Program-made: the position numbers and the translations under genes
Source of the DNA: Thermodesulfovibrionales bacterium
Lineage (GTDB): Bacteria > Nitrospirota > Thermodesulfovibrionia > Thermodesulfovibrionales > SM23-35
Direction: 5' to 3'
Assembly: GCA_020053565.1 (NCBI GenBank)
Contig: JAGVMY010000081.1
Location: 1-16,064, forward strand
DNA length: 16,064 nucleotides
In this document: piece after piece, positions 1 to 7,160 of the stretch
Layout: each line of letters begins with the position of its first letter
Numbering within the stretch: position 1 is the first letter of the stretch
Notes under the pieces: model-generated
Database searches by the model: none
The model's input: only the letters and a program-made list of their open reading frames with translations
Told to the model about the DNA's origin: nothing

Positions 1-693
1 CGCTTCTGTCAATTCATCTATGCTCTCTTTTAATGGTTTGTGCTGTCTGTTTCCATAGGTTGATTCAATCAAGATAAAATCTGATTCTCGAGGGGTAAAT
101 GGATCTTTGACTATGGGATTACCTTTTTTCCCTATGTCGCCAGAAAATACAATTTTCTTTTCCTTCTCGCTATCCTGATACCACAATTCAAGCGTCGCTG
201 AGCCGAGTATATGACCTGCATCAAGAAACCTGTATTTCACCCCGTTTCCAAGATGGAATATTTTATCATATGGTTTTATATCAAAAAGCGGAATGACATT
301 TTTGACATCATCTGCGGTATAAAGCGGGGAAACAGGTGGTTTCCCTGCCCTCAGAGCCTTTCTTGTAAGCCACTCCGCATCACTTTGCTGGATATGTGCA
401 GAGTCATAGAGCATTAGCTCAAGCAGGTCTTTCGTTGCAGACGTTGAGATGACTTTACCTTTAAAGCCTTCCCTGACAATCTTCGGGAGTATTCCGGAGT
501 GGTCTATATGGGCATGTGTGATAAAGATGTAATCAATCTCTTCGGGTCGAATATGAAGAGCTGCCCTGTTTACGTCATTAGCGCCTTCACCCTGATACAT
601 CCCGGCTTCAACAAGAATTTTATACTTATTGATTTCGAGATAAAAACAAGAACCGGTAACTGTCCTCACTCCTCCAAGAAAGGTCAGCTTCAT
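1..693 (-). CDS. MBL-fold metallo-hydrolase, beta-CASP RNase-like (C-terminus beyond window)
   Basis: Only the first 231 codons lie in the window; the gene continues past position 1. The protein has a metallo-beta-lactamase fold. The zinc motif THAHIDH sits at about residues 59-65 (His60, His62, Asp64, His65), His161 lies in DAGHILGSA, and Asp186 in FSGDIG. The STYGNRQH stretch at about 211-218 is typical of the beta-CASP branch (YsrA/RNase J/CPSF-like), whose members cleave RNA. The diagnostic beta-CASP and C-terminal motifs are off the edge, so the RNA substrate is inferred from family resemblance. The ATG at 693-691 overlaps the TGA of the upstream 92-residue gene (ATGA), which implies translational coupling at the distal end of the queC operon. 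Family assignment is confident; exact role is not known. Confidence 0.85.
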   Translation of the reverse strand, partial: MKLTFLGGVRTVTGSCFYLEINKYKILVEAGMYQGEGANDVNRAALHIRPEEIDYIFITHAHIDHSGILPKIVREGFKGKVISTSATKDLLELMLYDSAHIQQSDAEWLTRKALRAGKPPVSPLYTADDVKNVIPLFDIKPYDKIFHLGNGVKYRFLDAGHILGSATLELWYQDSEKEKKIVFSGDIGKKGNPIVKDPFTPRESDFILIESTYGNRQHKPLKESIDELTEA

Positions 694-968
694 AATCCCA
701 TCTTTGTTAATGCTTCATCGGCTAAATTCCTTGAAGCTGGAGCTTCTTCGGGCAGATAAAGCATCACACCACCTTTGACAGGCCTCACTATGATCTTCCC
801 TTCCTGAGCTAATTTGTTTGTAGCTTCAACAGGATTTTCATCATTGAAATATTTCTTGAATGCGCTATTAAATCCAGAGTAAACGGAATGAATGCCCTTG
901 TATCCTTCTTTCCTTAAACTGACGATTGCTTTCTTCACAAACTCTTCATAACTCAATCTCTCTGACAT
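690..968 (-). CDS. Small winged-helix-like hypothetical protein
   Basis: A 92-residue protein that I do not recognise as a named family. Its layout (a helix at about 6-20, then GIHSVYSGFNSAF, a helix at about 45-56, and a basic hairpin KIIVRPVKGGVMLYLP) resembles a winged helix-turn-helix with a wing, so nucleic-acid binding is possible but unproven. The start is backed by a strong Shine-Dalgarno GGAGGAGG at about 975-982. The first 23 bases overlap the end of the UPF0158 gene, and its stop overlaps the start of the metallo-hydrolase. Being locked between these two genes by overlaps supports it as a real gene and hints at a joint function with the putative RNase. Confidence 0.75.
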   Translation of the reverse strand: MSERLSYEEFVKKAIVSLRKEGYKGIHSVYSGFNSAFKKYFNDENPVEATNKLAQEGKIIVRPVKGGVMLYLPEEAPASRNLADEALTKMGL

Positions 969-1530
969 AGCCTGCCTCCTCCTTTTTCCTTTTTAAATAG
1001 GTTTGTTCTGGCTTTACCCCCAGAGACCCCAACCAATCAATGATTGCTTTTTTCATTGCCTTTGCATTATATCCATGCCATCTTTTTCTTTCCTTTGGAT
1101 AATCAATCAGAACGCTCTTGAATCGTGCAAATGCGCCTTTCCCGTTGAGTGCAGCCGAGAGCTTTTCTTTAAGTCGATGGTCAGAAAGAGTTTCTGAAAA
1201 ATTTTTCATGGTTATATAGGCTTCTCCTGACTGTCGTTCCGGAATACGGACATATCTCTCTTCGTTGAAAAGAATCTCCATAATCATCTCCATCTCGTCT
1301 TCCATCCACTCAGGCAGTTCAGGTTCTTCATCAAACTCTATATACTCTATGTCATCACCTATCTCATCATACTCGTCTTCATGCAGATTTGATTTCATCA
1401 CGCTTAAAACATCCTCTGAAAGAGCTATAATTTCACCTGTCTCAAGGTCAAGGAAGTAGTCAAATGAATCCCTTACCACATCTTCCATAGCCTTCTGGAT
1501 TTCGTCGAAATCAACTTTTAGTTTTCTCAT
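946..1530 (-). CDS. UPF0158 family protein
   Basis: A 194-residue protein matching the UPF0158 pattern: an N-terminal segment DFDEIQKAMED, then YFLDLETGEII at about 25-35, a very acidic stretch at about 50-85 rich in Glu and Asp, an ERYVRIPE motif at about 91-98, and a C-terminal region with FARFKSVL and RWHGYNAKAMKKAIIDWL. The family has no established biochemical role. The ATG lies two bases after the queC TAA, so it is cotranscribed with queC and probably translationally linked. Its end overlaps the next gene by 23 bases. Family call is confident; function unknown. Confidence 0.85.
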   Translation of the reverse strand: MRKLKVDFDEIQKAMEDVVRDSFDYFLDLETGEIIALSEDVLSVMKSNLHEDEYDEIGDDIEYIEFDEEPELPEWMEDEMEMIMEILFNEERYVRIPERQSGEAYITMKNFSETLSDHRLKEKLSAALNGKGAFARFKSVLIDYPKERKRWHGYNAKAMKKAIIDWLGSLGVKPEQTYLKRKKEEAGYVREIEL

Positions 1531-1532
1531 AG

Positions 1533-2360
1533 TTAACCTTTGATTAAAGGATCTTTTATGCCTGCCTCTGTAAATCCTTTTTCTCTAAAATGACAACTAT
1601 CACATCTTCCGCAGGGAACGTAGATTCCGGGGTGCAGACTTTCACCCCCACCCTTACCCTCCCCCATCAAGGGGGAGGGATGGGTGGGGGAGACTTTCTT
1701 CTGTTTTCTGTTTTCTGTCTTCTGTTCTTCTTGCGGGTCATAGCAACTCCATGTCAATGAATAATCAAGCCCGAGTTCAATGCCTTTTTTTATTATCTCT
1801 GATTTTTTCATTGTGATAAGAGGTGCCCTTATGATAAACCTCAATCGGTCCTCGACAGATGCTTTCGTTGCAAGGTTTGCCATCTCCTCAAAGGCCCTGA
1901 GATACTCTGGTCTACAGTCAGGATAGCCGCTATAGTCTATGGCATTTGCACCTATGAAAATACTCTCTGCCTTAAGAACTTCTGCCCATGCGAGGGCAAA
2001 TGATAAAAATATTGTGTTGCGCGCTGGAACGTAGGTGACTGGAATTTGAGATTTCTGATTTCTGATTTCGGATTTTATCGTTTCACGCTTCACGCTTAAC
2101 ACTTCACGGTCTCTCGGCACTTCAATGTCCGACGTAAGGGCTGAGCCTCCAATATCTCTGAGGTCAAATGTTATAACGAAATGTTTCTGAACCCCGAAGA
2201 CTGAAGCAACCATTCTCGCAGACTCGAGTTCTCTCTTATGCCGCTGGTTATAATCAAAACTCAGGGCATATAACGCATGCTTTTCAGATTGTGCAACTGC
2301 AAGCATTGTTGAAGAATCAATTCCACCGCTAAGGAGAACAACAGCCTTTTTCTCCTTCAT
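1533..2360 (-). CDS. queC: 7-cyano-7-deazaguanine synthase QueC with two repeat-derived insertions
   Basis: QueC converts 7-carboxy-7-deazaguanine to preQ0 using ATP and ammonia, a step toward queuosine. The PP-loop SGGIDSS is at residues 11-17. FDYNQRH, YVPARNTIFL and the substrate-side DYSGYPDCR motifs are present, and the zinc cysteines are C206, C250, C253 and C256 (CGRCDSC). The ATG at 2360 is preferred over TTG at 2363 because GGTGG is spaced six bases before it. Two segments look foreign to the family. Residues about 86-106 (2043-2105) fall between SALTSDIEVP and VTYVPARN. Residues about 211-240 (1641-1730) separate the first zinc cysteine from CGRC. Both are made of tandem 7-bp repeats, and the second also holds a GC-rich palindrome. 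The reading frame stays open, so a functional enlarged enzyme is likely. Length is 275 residues against roughly 220-230 in ordinary homologues. Confidence 0.95.
   Translation of the reverse strand: MKEKKAVVLLSGGIDSSTMLAVAQSEKHALYALSFDYNQRHKRELESARMVASVFGVQKHFVITFDLRDIGGSALTSDIEVPRDREVLSVKRETIKSEIRNQKSQIPVTYVPARNTIFLSFALAWAEVLKAESIFIGANAIDYSGYPDCRPEYLRAFEEMANLATKASVEDRLRFIIRAPLITMKKSEIIKKGIELGLDYSLTWSCYDPQEEQKTENRKQKKVSPTHPSPLMGEGKGGGESLHPGIYVPCGRCDSCHFREKGFTEAGIKDPLIKG
1636..1698. mobile_element. Palindromic mini-element with 8-bp flanking direct repeats, inside queC
   Basis: Positions 1645-1690 form a near-perfect inverted repeat: a C-rich left arm (1645-1665), a five-base spacer ATCAA, and a G-rich right arm (1671-1690), with one indel between arms. 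It is bounded by two copies of AGACTTTC (1636-1643 and 1691-1698), as expected of a target-site duplication. No coding capacity of its own; in the queC frame it encodes a Pro/Gly-rich peptide (PTHPSPLMGEGKGGG). Its abrupt composition supports insertion. A non-autonomous palindromic element is inference; chance flanking repeats cannot be excluded. Confidence 0.6.
1699..1726. repeat. Tandem heptamer array, 4 x TTCTGTT-type, inside queC
   Basis: Four consecutive 7-bp units on the plus strand: TTCTGTT, TTCTGTT, TTCTGTC, TTCTGTT. The array directly abuts the right direct repeat of the palindromic mini-element. In the queC frame it is read as part of a Gln/Lys/Asn-rich peptide just before the zinc-binding CGRC motif. 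Confidence 0.85.
2041..2075. repeat. Tandem heptamer array, 5 x NNNATTT-type, inside queC
   Basis: Five contiguous 7-bp units on the plus strand: GGAATTT, GAGATTT, CTGATTT, CTGATTT, CGGATTT. The two central copies are identical and the outer ones degenerate. Read on the minus strand in frame with queC, this gives the peptide KSEIRNQKSQIP, in a region where other QueC proteins have a short loop. Confidence 0.85.
2081..2108. repeat. Tandem heptamer array, 4 x CTTCACG-type, inside queC
   Basis: Four contiguous 7-bp units on the plus strand: TTTCACG, CTTCACG, CTTAACA, CTTCACG. It is separated by five bases from the neighbouring ATTT-type array. The one strongly diverged unit (2095-2101) sits exactly where a perfect unit would put a TGA in the queC frame. 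Confidence 0.8.
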
Positions 2361-2405
2361 CAATGACCACCCATACTCTCAATAATGCAATTGGAGAATT
2401 TCCGG

Positions 2406-3452
2406 TCAGTAAATATCGTCTGATGTCCCCTCTTTACCATCTGCTCCGATGCTTAATACGGTAAATGTATTTTCATTGCTTCTGTAAATATAGGGTCTTC
2501 CCCATGGGTCTAATTTGTTTGATAGTACATCGAGTGGCTTAGGATATGAACCATGTTCGAATTTATACGCTTCTATCATAAATCTAAAGTCTTCAATTGT
2601 CTGTGATGCATTGAATTTTTTGAATACATCATCCCTGTGAAAAACAACAAGAAACAGGGAGACTATGCATGAGACCACAATGGCCAATATAGGCAGAAAA
2701 TGATAAGACAATAATGGTTTCTTTACTTCTACTTGAGGCACCTCAACAACAGGAATTGCAGCCTTAGGCTCTATCACCCCTTTTTCCATAAGGGAAATAA
2801 GGGCCTTTGACACCACAAAATCATCCTCTCCGCTGATATCTATTATGGTACTCAAATCATTTTCACTATCTACATACGCTAAAATTTCTTCTTCCTCTTC
2901 GGTCAAACCTGCAATGCCTTCTTCTTTTTTTATGAATACAGTATCGAGTGTTAATTCGTCTTCGATAAGAGCCCATTCATCAACTATTCTCATCCCTTCC
3001 GTAAGCATGTGCTGTATGTCGAAGGATATGGGGAGATCCTTATCAACAGGGACTCCCTGTGGTGTAAATTCATAGGTACCTTCTTTCCATCCAAATATCT
3101 GAATAACTGTTTCGGTTATCTGGCCTGTCAGGATTTCCAGTATTTGTTCCTTTGTGACAACCCCTTTCTTCATGAGGATGTTCCCGAGTTTCACACCTGA
3201 ACTTGGCTGCTCTTCAAGTGCAGACTGCAAATCTTCGTCTTTTATAATTCCTTTCTTTACAAGCACCTTGCCGAGTCGGTTTTCCTCTATCCTCCTCTTT
3301 GATTCTGCACCTACAATATTCCCATCGATGAACAGAAGCCTTACCCTATCCATCCTGCCTTCAAGTGCGAGCACACCGGTCTTACGCTGGAAATAAATCA
3401 GCTGAAGTATGTCTGCAAGAGCAAAATCTTTGAGTGAACCCTTTAAAGCCAT
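2406..3452 (-). CDS. DUF4388/MshEN protein with transmembrane helix and GspG-like C-terminal domain
   Basis: A 348-residue fusion. Residues 1-160 match the DUF4388 (PATAN-like) type, beginning GSLKDFALADILQLI. Within it, residues 59-82 and 88-111 are two 24-residue segments spaced by five residues. They follow the published MshEN c-di-GMP-binding pattern (R/K-L-G at the start, Gly at position 10, hydrophobics, Gln at position 24). A second conserved stretch, about 168-230, resembles a small helical or winged domain. A hydrophobic helix at about 252-271 follows. Residues 286-348 resemble the C-terminal domain of type II secretion pseudopilin GspG, with GSYPKPLDVL, DPWGRPYIY and a GADGKEGTSDDI calcium-loop-like end. 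No prepilin peptidase site precedes the helix. The start overlaps the upstream membrane-protein gene by ten bases, with GGAGG upstream. A role in coupling c-di-GMP to a surface apparatus is inferred. Confidence 0.8.
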   Translation of the reverse strand: MALKGSLKDFALADILQLIYFQRKTGVLALEGRMDRVRLLFIDGNIVGAESKRRIEENRLGKVLVKKGIIKDEDLQSALEEQPSSGVKLGNILMKKGVVTKEQILEILTGQITETVIQIFGWKEGTYEFTPQGVPVDKDLPISFDIQHMLTEGMRIVDEWALIEDELTLDTVFIKKEEGIAGLTEEEEEILAYVDSENDLSTIIDISGEDDFVVSKALISLMEKGVIEPKAAIPVVEVPQVEVKKPLLSYHFLPILAIVVSCIVSLFLVVFHRDDVFKKFNASQTIEDFRFMIEAYKFEHGSYPKPLDVLSNKLDPWGRPYIYRSNENTFTVLSIGADGKEGTSDDIY

Positions 3453-4471
3453 CCCTTGTCAAGCCTCCGTCTGGTAATAATATTAGATAAAAAATATACT
3501 GCAATCAGAAGGATTAATGAGCTCCAATTCAGCCAGAGATGTGAGAAAGAGAATGTCTCTGTTAAAAATAGTGAATTCATTACAGGGATACACAGGAAAA
3601 ACAAAAATGTCCATAAAAAGAGCAAGCCATATAAGACATCCCCCGCATATATTTGAGCCAATCCAGGAAGTATATAGGAGATAATCTTTATCATGTCCCT
3701 TCTCTGCTTCTGATATTCATACACGGTGAGAAGCCTTGAAACTCTTTCTTTCGCATCAAGCTCATCAAGTTTTACTAATGAACGGTAACATTGCATGCAC
3801 ATGCGACCCCACAGAATATGTTTTTCGCATTTGTTACAGAGTATTGTACCGCACCTTTTGCATCTGTACGCCCAGTGTTTAATACGCCTGTCCACTCCAT
3901 AAAAAAGGACTATTCTATCCCGTTTTTTAAGATACAGGCCAAGTATAAAGAGTAAACCCCCTATTAAAAAGATGGGACCTGTGAGTGCAAATGCGAGCAC
4001 AAGGAGAAGCAGTGTCTTCGTCCTGACCTCCTCTATATCATGAGAAAGCAATCGAAGATCACTGGAGAGCCTTATGAAAATAATAATGATTACTGAGATA
4101 ATAAAAGAGATGATGACACTCATATACAAAGAACCTACCATTGTAAAAGACCACCAGAAGTTCCGCTGATATGCCGATATACCTTGAAGCATATAATCAA
4201 CTACTTCAAATATTCCGTCTGTCGAGAATGAGAGACTGGCCTTTGATAATTCAAAATATACCGCGGGCAGGTCAGGTGAATATCTTAATGCCTTTCTAAG
4301 GATCTCCTTTGCATGGGCAGTATCTGCCTTTGACTGCTTTATGAGTACATATGCGTAAGGCTCTGAATTTCTAATTCCCTTATTAAGCTGCTCTTCATAT
4401 AAATCTTCTCCTGAGGATAGAACAGGTATAAGGAACAGACATAAAAAGATTAAGGAAAAGAGCTTTTTCAT
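3443..4471 (-). CDS. Secreted/membrane protein with TPR-like N-terminus, zinc ribbon and C-terminal membrane helices
   Basis: A 342-residue protein of no named family. It starts with a signal peptide (about 1-21, hydrophobic LFSLIFLCLFLIPVL). A short helical repeat region resembling a TPR follows (about 50-80, AKEILRKALRYSPDLPAVYFEL). Two hydrophobic helices lie at about 113-134 and 152-180. A cysteine cluster C204, C207, C212, C215, C225 and C228 forms a zinc-ribbon or double-ribbon candidate. Two or three C-terminal helices follow, starting with ILPGLAQIYAGD, which is reminiscent of TM2-type repeats. Its ATG overlaps the plsY stop (ATGA), and it is followed with overlap by the DUF4388 fusion, so the two probably work together at the membrane. 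Topology and zinc binding are inference; no enzymatic motif was seen. Confidence 0.75.
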   Translation of the reverse strand: MKKLFSLIFLCLFLIPVLSSGEDLYEEQLNKGIRNSEPYAYVLIKQSKADTAHAKEILRKALRYSPDLPAVYFELSKASLSFSTDGIFEVVDYMLQGISAYQRNFWWSFTMVGSLYMSVIISFIISVIIIIFIRLSSDLRLLSHDIEEVRTKTLLLLVLAFALTGPIFLIGGLLFILGLYLKKRDRIVLFYGVDRRIKHWAYRCKRCGTILCNKCEKHILWGRMCMQCYRSLVKLDELDAKERVSRLLTVYEYQKQRRDMIKIISYILPGLAQIYAGDVLYGLLFLWTFLFFLCIPVMNSLFLTETFSFSHLWLNWSSLILLIAVYFLSNIITRRRLDKGWL

Positions 4472-5052
4472 GCCCGTTGCCCTATTTTCCTTTCAGTACC
4501 CTTTATCAGCCTGTGGATATTATCTATATGGCGTATGATAATTAATAATGTAATGAGAATGATGATAGGAAGTTTTTCCTTACTGTCCAAGAGTGCAATG
4601 CATACCGGCAAAAGTCCAAATGACACAAGTGCTCCCAAGGATGAATATTTTGTAAGTATAACAACCACCAGCCATATTATAAATGTAAACAGGGCTGTTT
4701 GTGGAGAGTAAATACTCAGCACTCCGAAGCTTGTCGCAACACCTTTTCCTCCCCTGAACCCCAGAAACAGTGAAAAGTTATGCCCTAAGATTGCTGACAG
4801 ACCGGCAAGACCTTCATAAAATATCCCGATTTCAAAGTAACTCCCAATTGCAACCGCAGCAGTACCTTTAAGCACATCTCCAAGAAGGGTTAACGCAGCA
4901 GGCCATTTGCCAAGCGACCTCAGGACATTTGTTGCGCCTATGTTGCCACTCCCTACCTTCTTAAGGTCAACCCCTTTAACCCTTGCAATGATGACACCAA
5001 AGGGAATTGACCCTAAGATAAATGTAAAGATTATAATGAGAGCTATTTTCAT
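4468..5052 (-). CDS. plsY: Acyl-phosphate:glycerol-3-phosphate acyltransferase PlsY
   Basis: PlsY transfers an acyl group from acyl-phosphate to glycerol 3-phosphate in the inner membrane, giving lysophosphatidate, the first step of phospholipid synthesis. The 194-residue protein is highly hydrophobic. It has the three family motifs: GSIPFG at about 14-19, GSGNIGATN at 34-42, and HNFSLFLGFRGGKGVAT at about 91-107. Length is normal. The start overlaps the pgsA stop and its stop overlaps the next gene, both as ATGA, so it lies within a coupled envelope operon. An AAAAGG stretch precedes the ATG closely. Confidence 0.96.
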   Translation of the reverse strand: MKIALIIIFTFILGSIPFGVIIARVKGVDLKKVGSGNIGATNVLRSLGKWPAALTLLGDVLKGTAAVAIGSYFEIGIFYEGLAGLSAILGHNFSLFLGFRGGKGVATSFGVLSIYSPQTALFTFIIWLVVVILTKYSSLGALVSFGLLPVCIALLDSKEKLPIIILITLLIIIRHIDNIHRLIKGTERKIGQRA

Positions 5053-5582
5053 ATCCTTTTCCAGAAAGAGACTGTATACCTGACTCCCGATATAACAGAG
5101 AGTACGAGTGCTATCCAGACAAGTATCATCCCGATATCATAAAGATCAATGTCATAAATACTTCCCATCAGGATGAGACAGAGAACTGCGAAGATCTGTG
5201 TAGCTGTCTTTATCTTTCCACCCATCTCAACAGGGATTATTATGTCCTTTGAAAGGGCAACTACCCTCAGACCCGTGACAAGAAACTCTCTCACAATTAT
5301 GACAATCGCTATCCACGCAGGCAGCCTCTCCATGTCAACGAGCACAATCAGGGCAGATATTACCAGGAATTTATCCGCAATCGGGTCAAGTATAATCCCG
5401 AACTTCGTTATCTGACCTGTACGTCTTGCAAGATACCCGTCAAGGAGGTCTGTCATTGATGCAATACCGAATACAATGGCACCGAATAGCGGATGGTGAT
5501 AGACGGTGAATACAAAAACCGGAATAAGAACAATTCTGCTCAGAGTAAGAAATATCGGGAGGTTAAACTTTAGAATACTCAT
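5049..5582 (-). CDS. pgsA: CDP-diacylglycerol-glycerol-3-phosphate 3-phosphatidyltransferase PgsA
   Basis: PgsA makes phosphatidylglycerol phosphate from CDP-diacylglycerol and glycerol 3-phosphate. The full CDP-alcohol phosphotransferase signature is present: D45, D48-G49, A52-R53, G62, D66 and D70 with correct spacing (DLLDGYLAR, then FGIILDPIAD). There are several hydrophobic helices, and the 177-residue length is normal. The ATG lies 20 bases inside the end of kdsC. A different alcohol acceptor cannot be strictly excluded, but the sequence around NLPIFLTLSRI and the plsY neighbour favour PgsA. Confidence 0.93.
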   Translation of the reverse strand: MSILKFNLPIFLTLSRIVLIPVFVFTVYHHPLFGAIVFGIASMTDLLDGYLARRTGQITKFGIILDPIADKFLVISALIVLVDMERLPAWIAIVIIVREFLVTGLRVVALSKDIIIPVEMGGKIKTATQIFAVLCLILMGSIYDIDLYDIGMILVWIALVLSVISGVRYTVSFWKRI

Positions 5583-6111
5583 CTATAATGTCTTCCCACA
5601 GTCCTTTTGCCTTAAGAAGAAAATCACATATTTCCCTGACAGCTCCCTTACCACCCCTGTTTTTTGTGATCATCGCTGCAACAGCCTTCACCTCATCATC
5701 AGCATCTGCAACAACCACTGGAAACCCTGATCTCTTTAAAAGGGGGATATCAACAATATCATCTCCAATATATGCAACCTCTTTTTCATCAATAGAATAT
5801 TTTTCGACCAGCTGGCGATATGCAATTCTCTTATCATGGGATTTCTGATAGACCTCTGTAATTCCAAGCTCATGAGCCCTTCTTTCAACAACCTTTGAAT
5901 ATCTGCCTGTAATAATCGCAACGTGAATTCCAGCCCTTATCAGCATTTTTATTCCATGCCCATCGCGCACATGAAAAACCTTAAACTCGTTGTCCTTGTT
6001 ATCAAGAATAATACTTCCATCAGTAAGTACACCATCAACATCAAGGATGAGGAGCCTGATACCTTGAGCGATCCTGGTAAGCTCTTTTCTTTTTATTTTA
6101 TTCCCCTTCAC
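5563..6111 (-). CDS. kdsC: 3-deoxy-D-manno-octulosonate 8-phosphate phosphatase KdsC
   Basis: KdsC removes the phosphate from KDO 8-phosphate, giving KDO for lipid A core synthesis. This HAD phosphatase carries the nucleophile motif DVDGVLTDG at residues 24-32 (D24 nucleophile, D26 acid/base). ITGRYS is motif II, a Lys in QKSHDK is motif III, and YIGDDIVDIPLL is motif IV. The start codon is GTG at 6111, four bases after the kdsD stop; no in-frame ATG lies near it. The 182-residue length is usual for the cap-less KdsC type, which acts as a tetramer. The last 20 bases overlap pgsA. Confidence 0.95.
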   Translation of the reverse strand: MKGNKIKRKELTRIAQGIRLLILDVDGVLTDGSIILDNKDNEFKVFHVRDGHGIKMLIRAGIHVAIITGRYSKVVERRAHELGITEVYQKSHDKRIAYRQLVEKYSIDEKEVAYIGDDIVDIPLLKRSGFPVVVADADDEVKAVAAMITKNRGGKGAVREICDFLLKAKGLWEDIIDEYSKV

Positions 6112-6115
6112 GCTG

Positions 6116-7084
6116 TTACACTATTCCCTGCTTTAATATATCGTGTAAGTGGATTATGCCTCTTGCCCTGCCCTCATCATCAGGAACGATAAGTGAAGTG
6201 ATTGAATAGGTTTCCATAATGGAGAGTGCCTTTGCTGCAAGTTCGTCTTCCAAGATAATCTTCGGATTTTTTGACATGACTTCTCCTGCCATCATATCAA
6301 AAAATGCCTTGCCCCATTTCTCTATGCCTCTTCTCAGGTCTCCATCTGTGATGATACCCGCAATTCTGTTATCACTATCAGTAACTATCGTTACTCCAAG
6401 CCTTTTAGATGAAATTTCCACCACAGCTTTTATCATAGGTGTATGCGGCAATACTATAGGAAGAGTTTCACCTGTATGCATGAGGTCTTTAACCTTAATA
6501 AAAAGCTTTTTACCAATAATTCCGCCGGGATGGAAAAATGCGAAGTCCTCTTTATTGAGCCCTCTCTTTATAAGGAGCGCAACTGCGAGTGCATCTCCAA
6601 GTGCTAAGGTTGCAGTTGTCGATGCAGTAGGAACAATTCCAAGGGGACATGCCTCTTCTTTCACCGATATATCAAGTGAGATATTGGATGCCCTCGCAAG
6701 AGTAGAGTTTTGATTTCCAGTCATGGAAATTAACGCTAAGTTGAACCTTTTCAAAAAAGGTATCAACCCAACAAGTTCCTCTGTCTCTCCACTGTTTGAT
6801 ATGGCGATAACAATATCCCTTTCTGTAACCATACCAAGGTCTCCATGGCTTGCCTCAGCAGGATGAAGAAAAAATGCAGGTGTACCTGTTGATGCAAGTG
6901 TCGCTGCTATCTTTTTCCCTACAAGTCCTGATTTTCCCATGCCAGTCACCACGACTCTGCCTTTAGTGTTGTAAATAATTTCAACAGCCTTCTCAAAATT
7001 ACTGTCAAGCTTTTCGATCAAGCCATTGACAGCCTCTGCCTCAATCCTTAAGACCCTTTTTGCGATATCAAGAATGTTTTCCAT
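6116..7084 (-). CDS. kdsD: Arabinose-5-phosphate isomerase KdsD (SIS plus two CBS domains)
   Basis: KdsD interconverts ribulose 5-phosphate and arabinose 5-phosphate, the entry to KDO synthesis. An N-terminal SIS domain contains GMGKSG (about 48-53), a conserved His in ASHGDLG and SNSGET (about 96-101). PTASTTATLALGDALA is a hallmark of this isomerase. Two CBS domains fill about 200-322. The ATG at 7084 is chosen because AAAGGG lies five bases before it; an in-frame ATG at 7099 has no clear ribosome site. It leads the kdsD-kdsC-pgsA-plsY run behind a promoter-like sequence, separated from kdsA by 166 bases. Confidence 0.95.
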   Translation of the reverse strand: MENILDIAKRVLRIEAEAVNGLIEKLDSNFEKAVEIIYNTKGRVVVTGMGKSGLVGKKIAATLASTGTPAFFLHPAEASHGDLGMVTERDIVIAISNSGETEELVGLIPFLKRFNLALISMTGNQNSTLARASNISLDISVKEEACPLGIVPTASTTATLALGDALAVALLIKRGLNKEDFAFFHPGGIIGKKLFIKVKDLMHTGETLPIVLPHTPMIKAVVEISSKRLGVTIVTDSDNRIAGIITDGDLRRGIEKWGKAFFDMMAGEVMSKNPKIILEDELAAKALSIMETYSITSLIVPDDEGRARGIIHLHDILKQGIV

Positions 7085-7140
7085 AGTATCCCTTTGCATC
7101 TACTTTTTATTTCTTGCTCAATTTCTATCCCTACCATCTC

Positions 7141-7154
7141 TACTCTTCAGAGTA
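7141..7154. promoter_or_regulatory. Palindrome at the predicted kdsD transcription start
   Basis: TACTCTTCAGAGTA is an inverted repeat with 6-base arms and a 2-base centre, just downstream of the predicted -10 box. The position suits an operator, but no regulator can be named and a short palindrome can arise by chance. Confidence 0.3.
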
Positions 7155-7160
7155 AAGGTT

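Noticed and set aside
1265..1459. A Ser/Ile-rich plus-strand open frame
   Set aside because: It is the antisense of the acidic Glu/Asp stretch of the UPF0158 gene.
1645..1690. Intrinsic terminator inside queC
   Set aside because: The hairpin is strong but lacks a U-run on either strand and lies in the middle of an intact coding frame.
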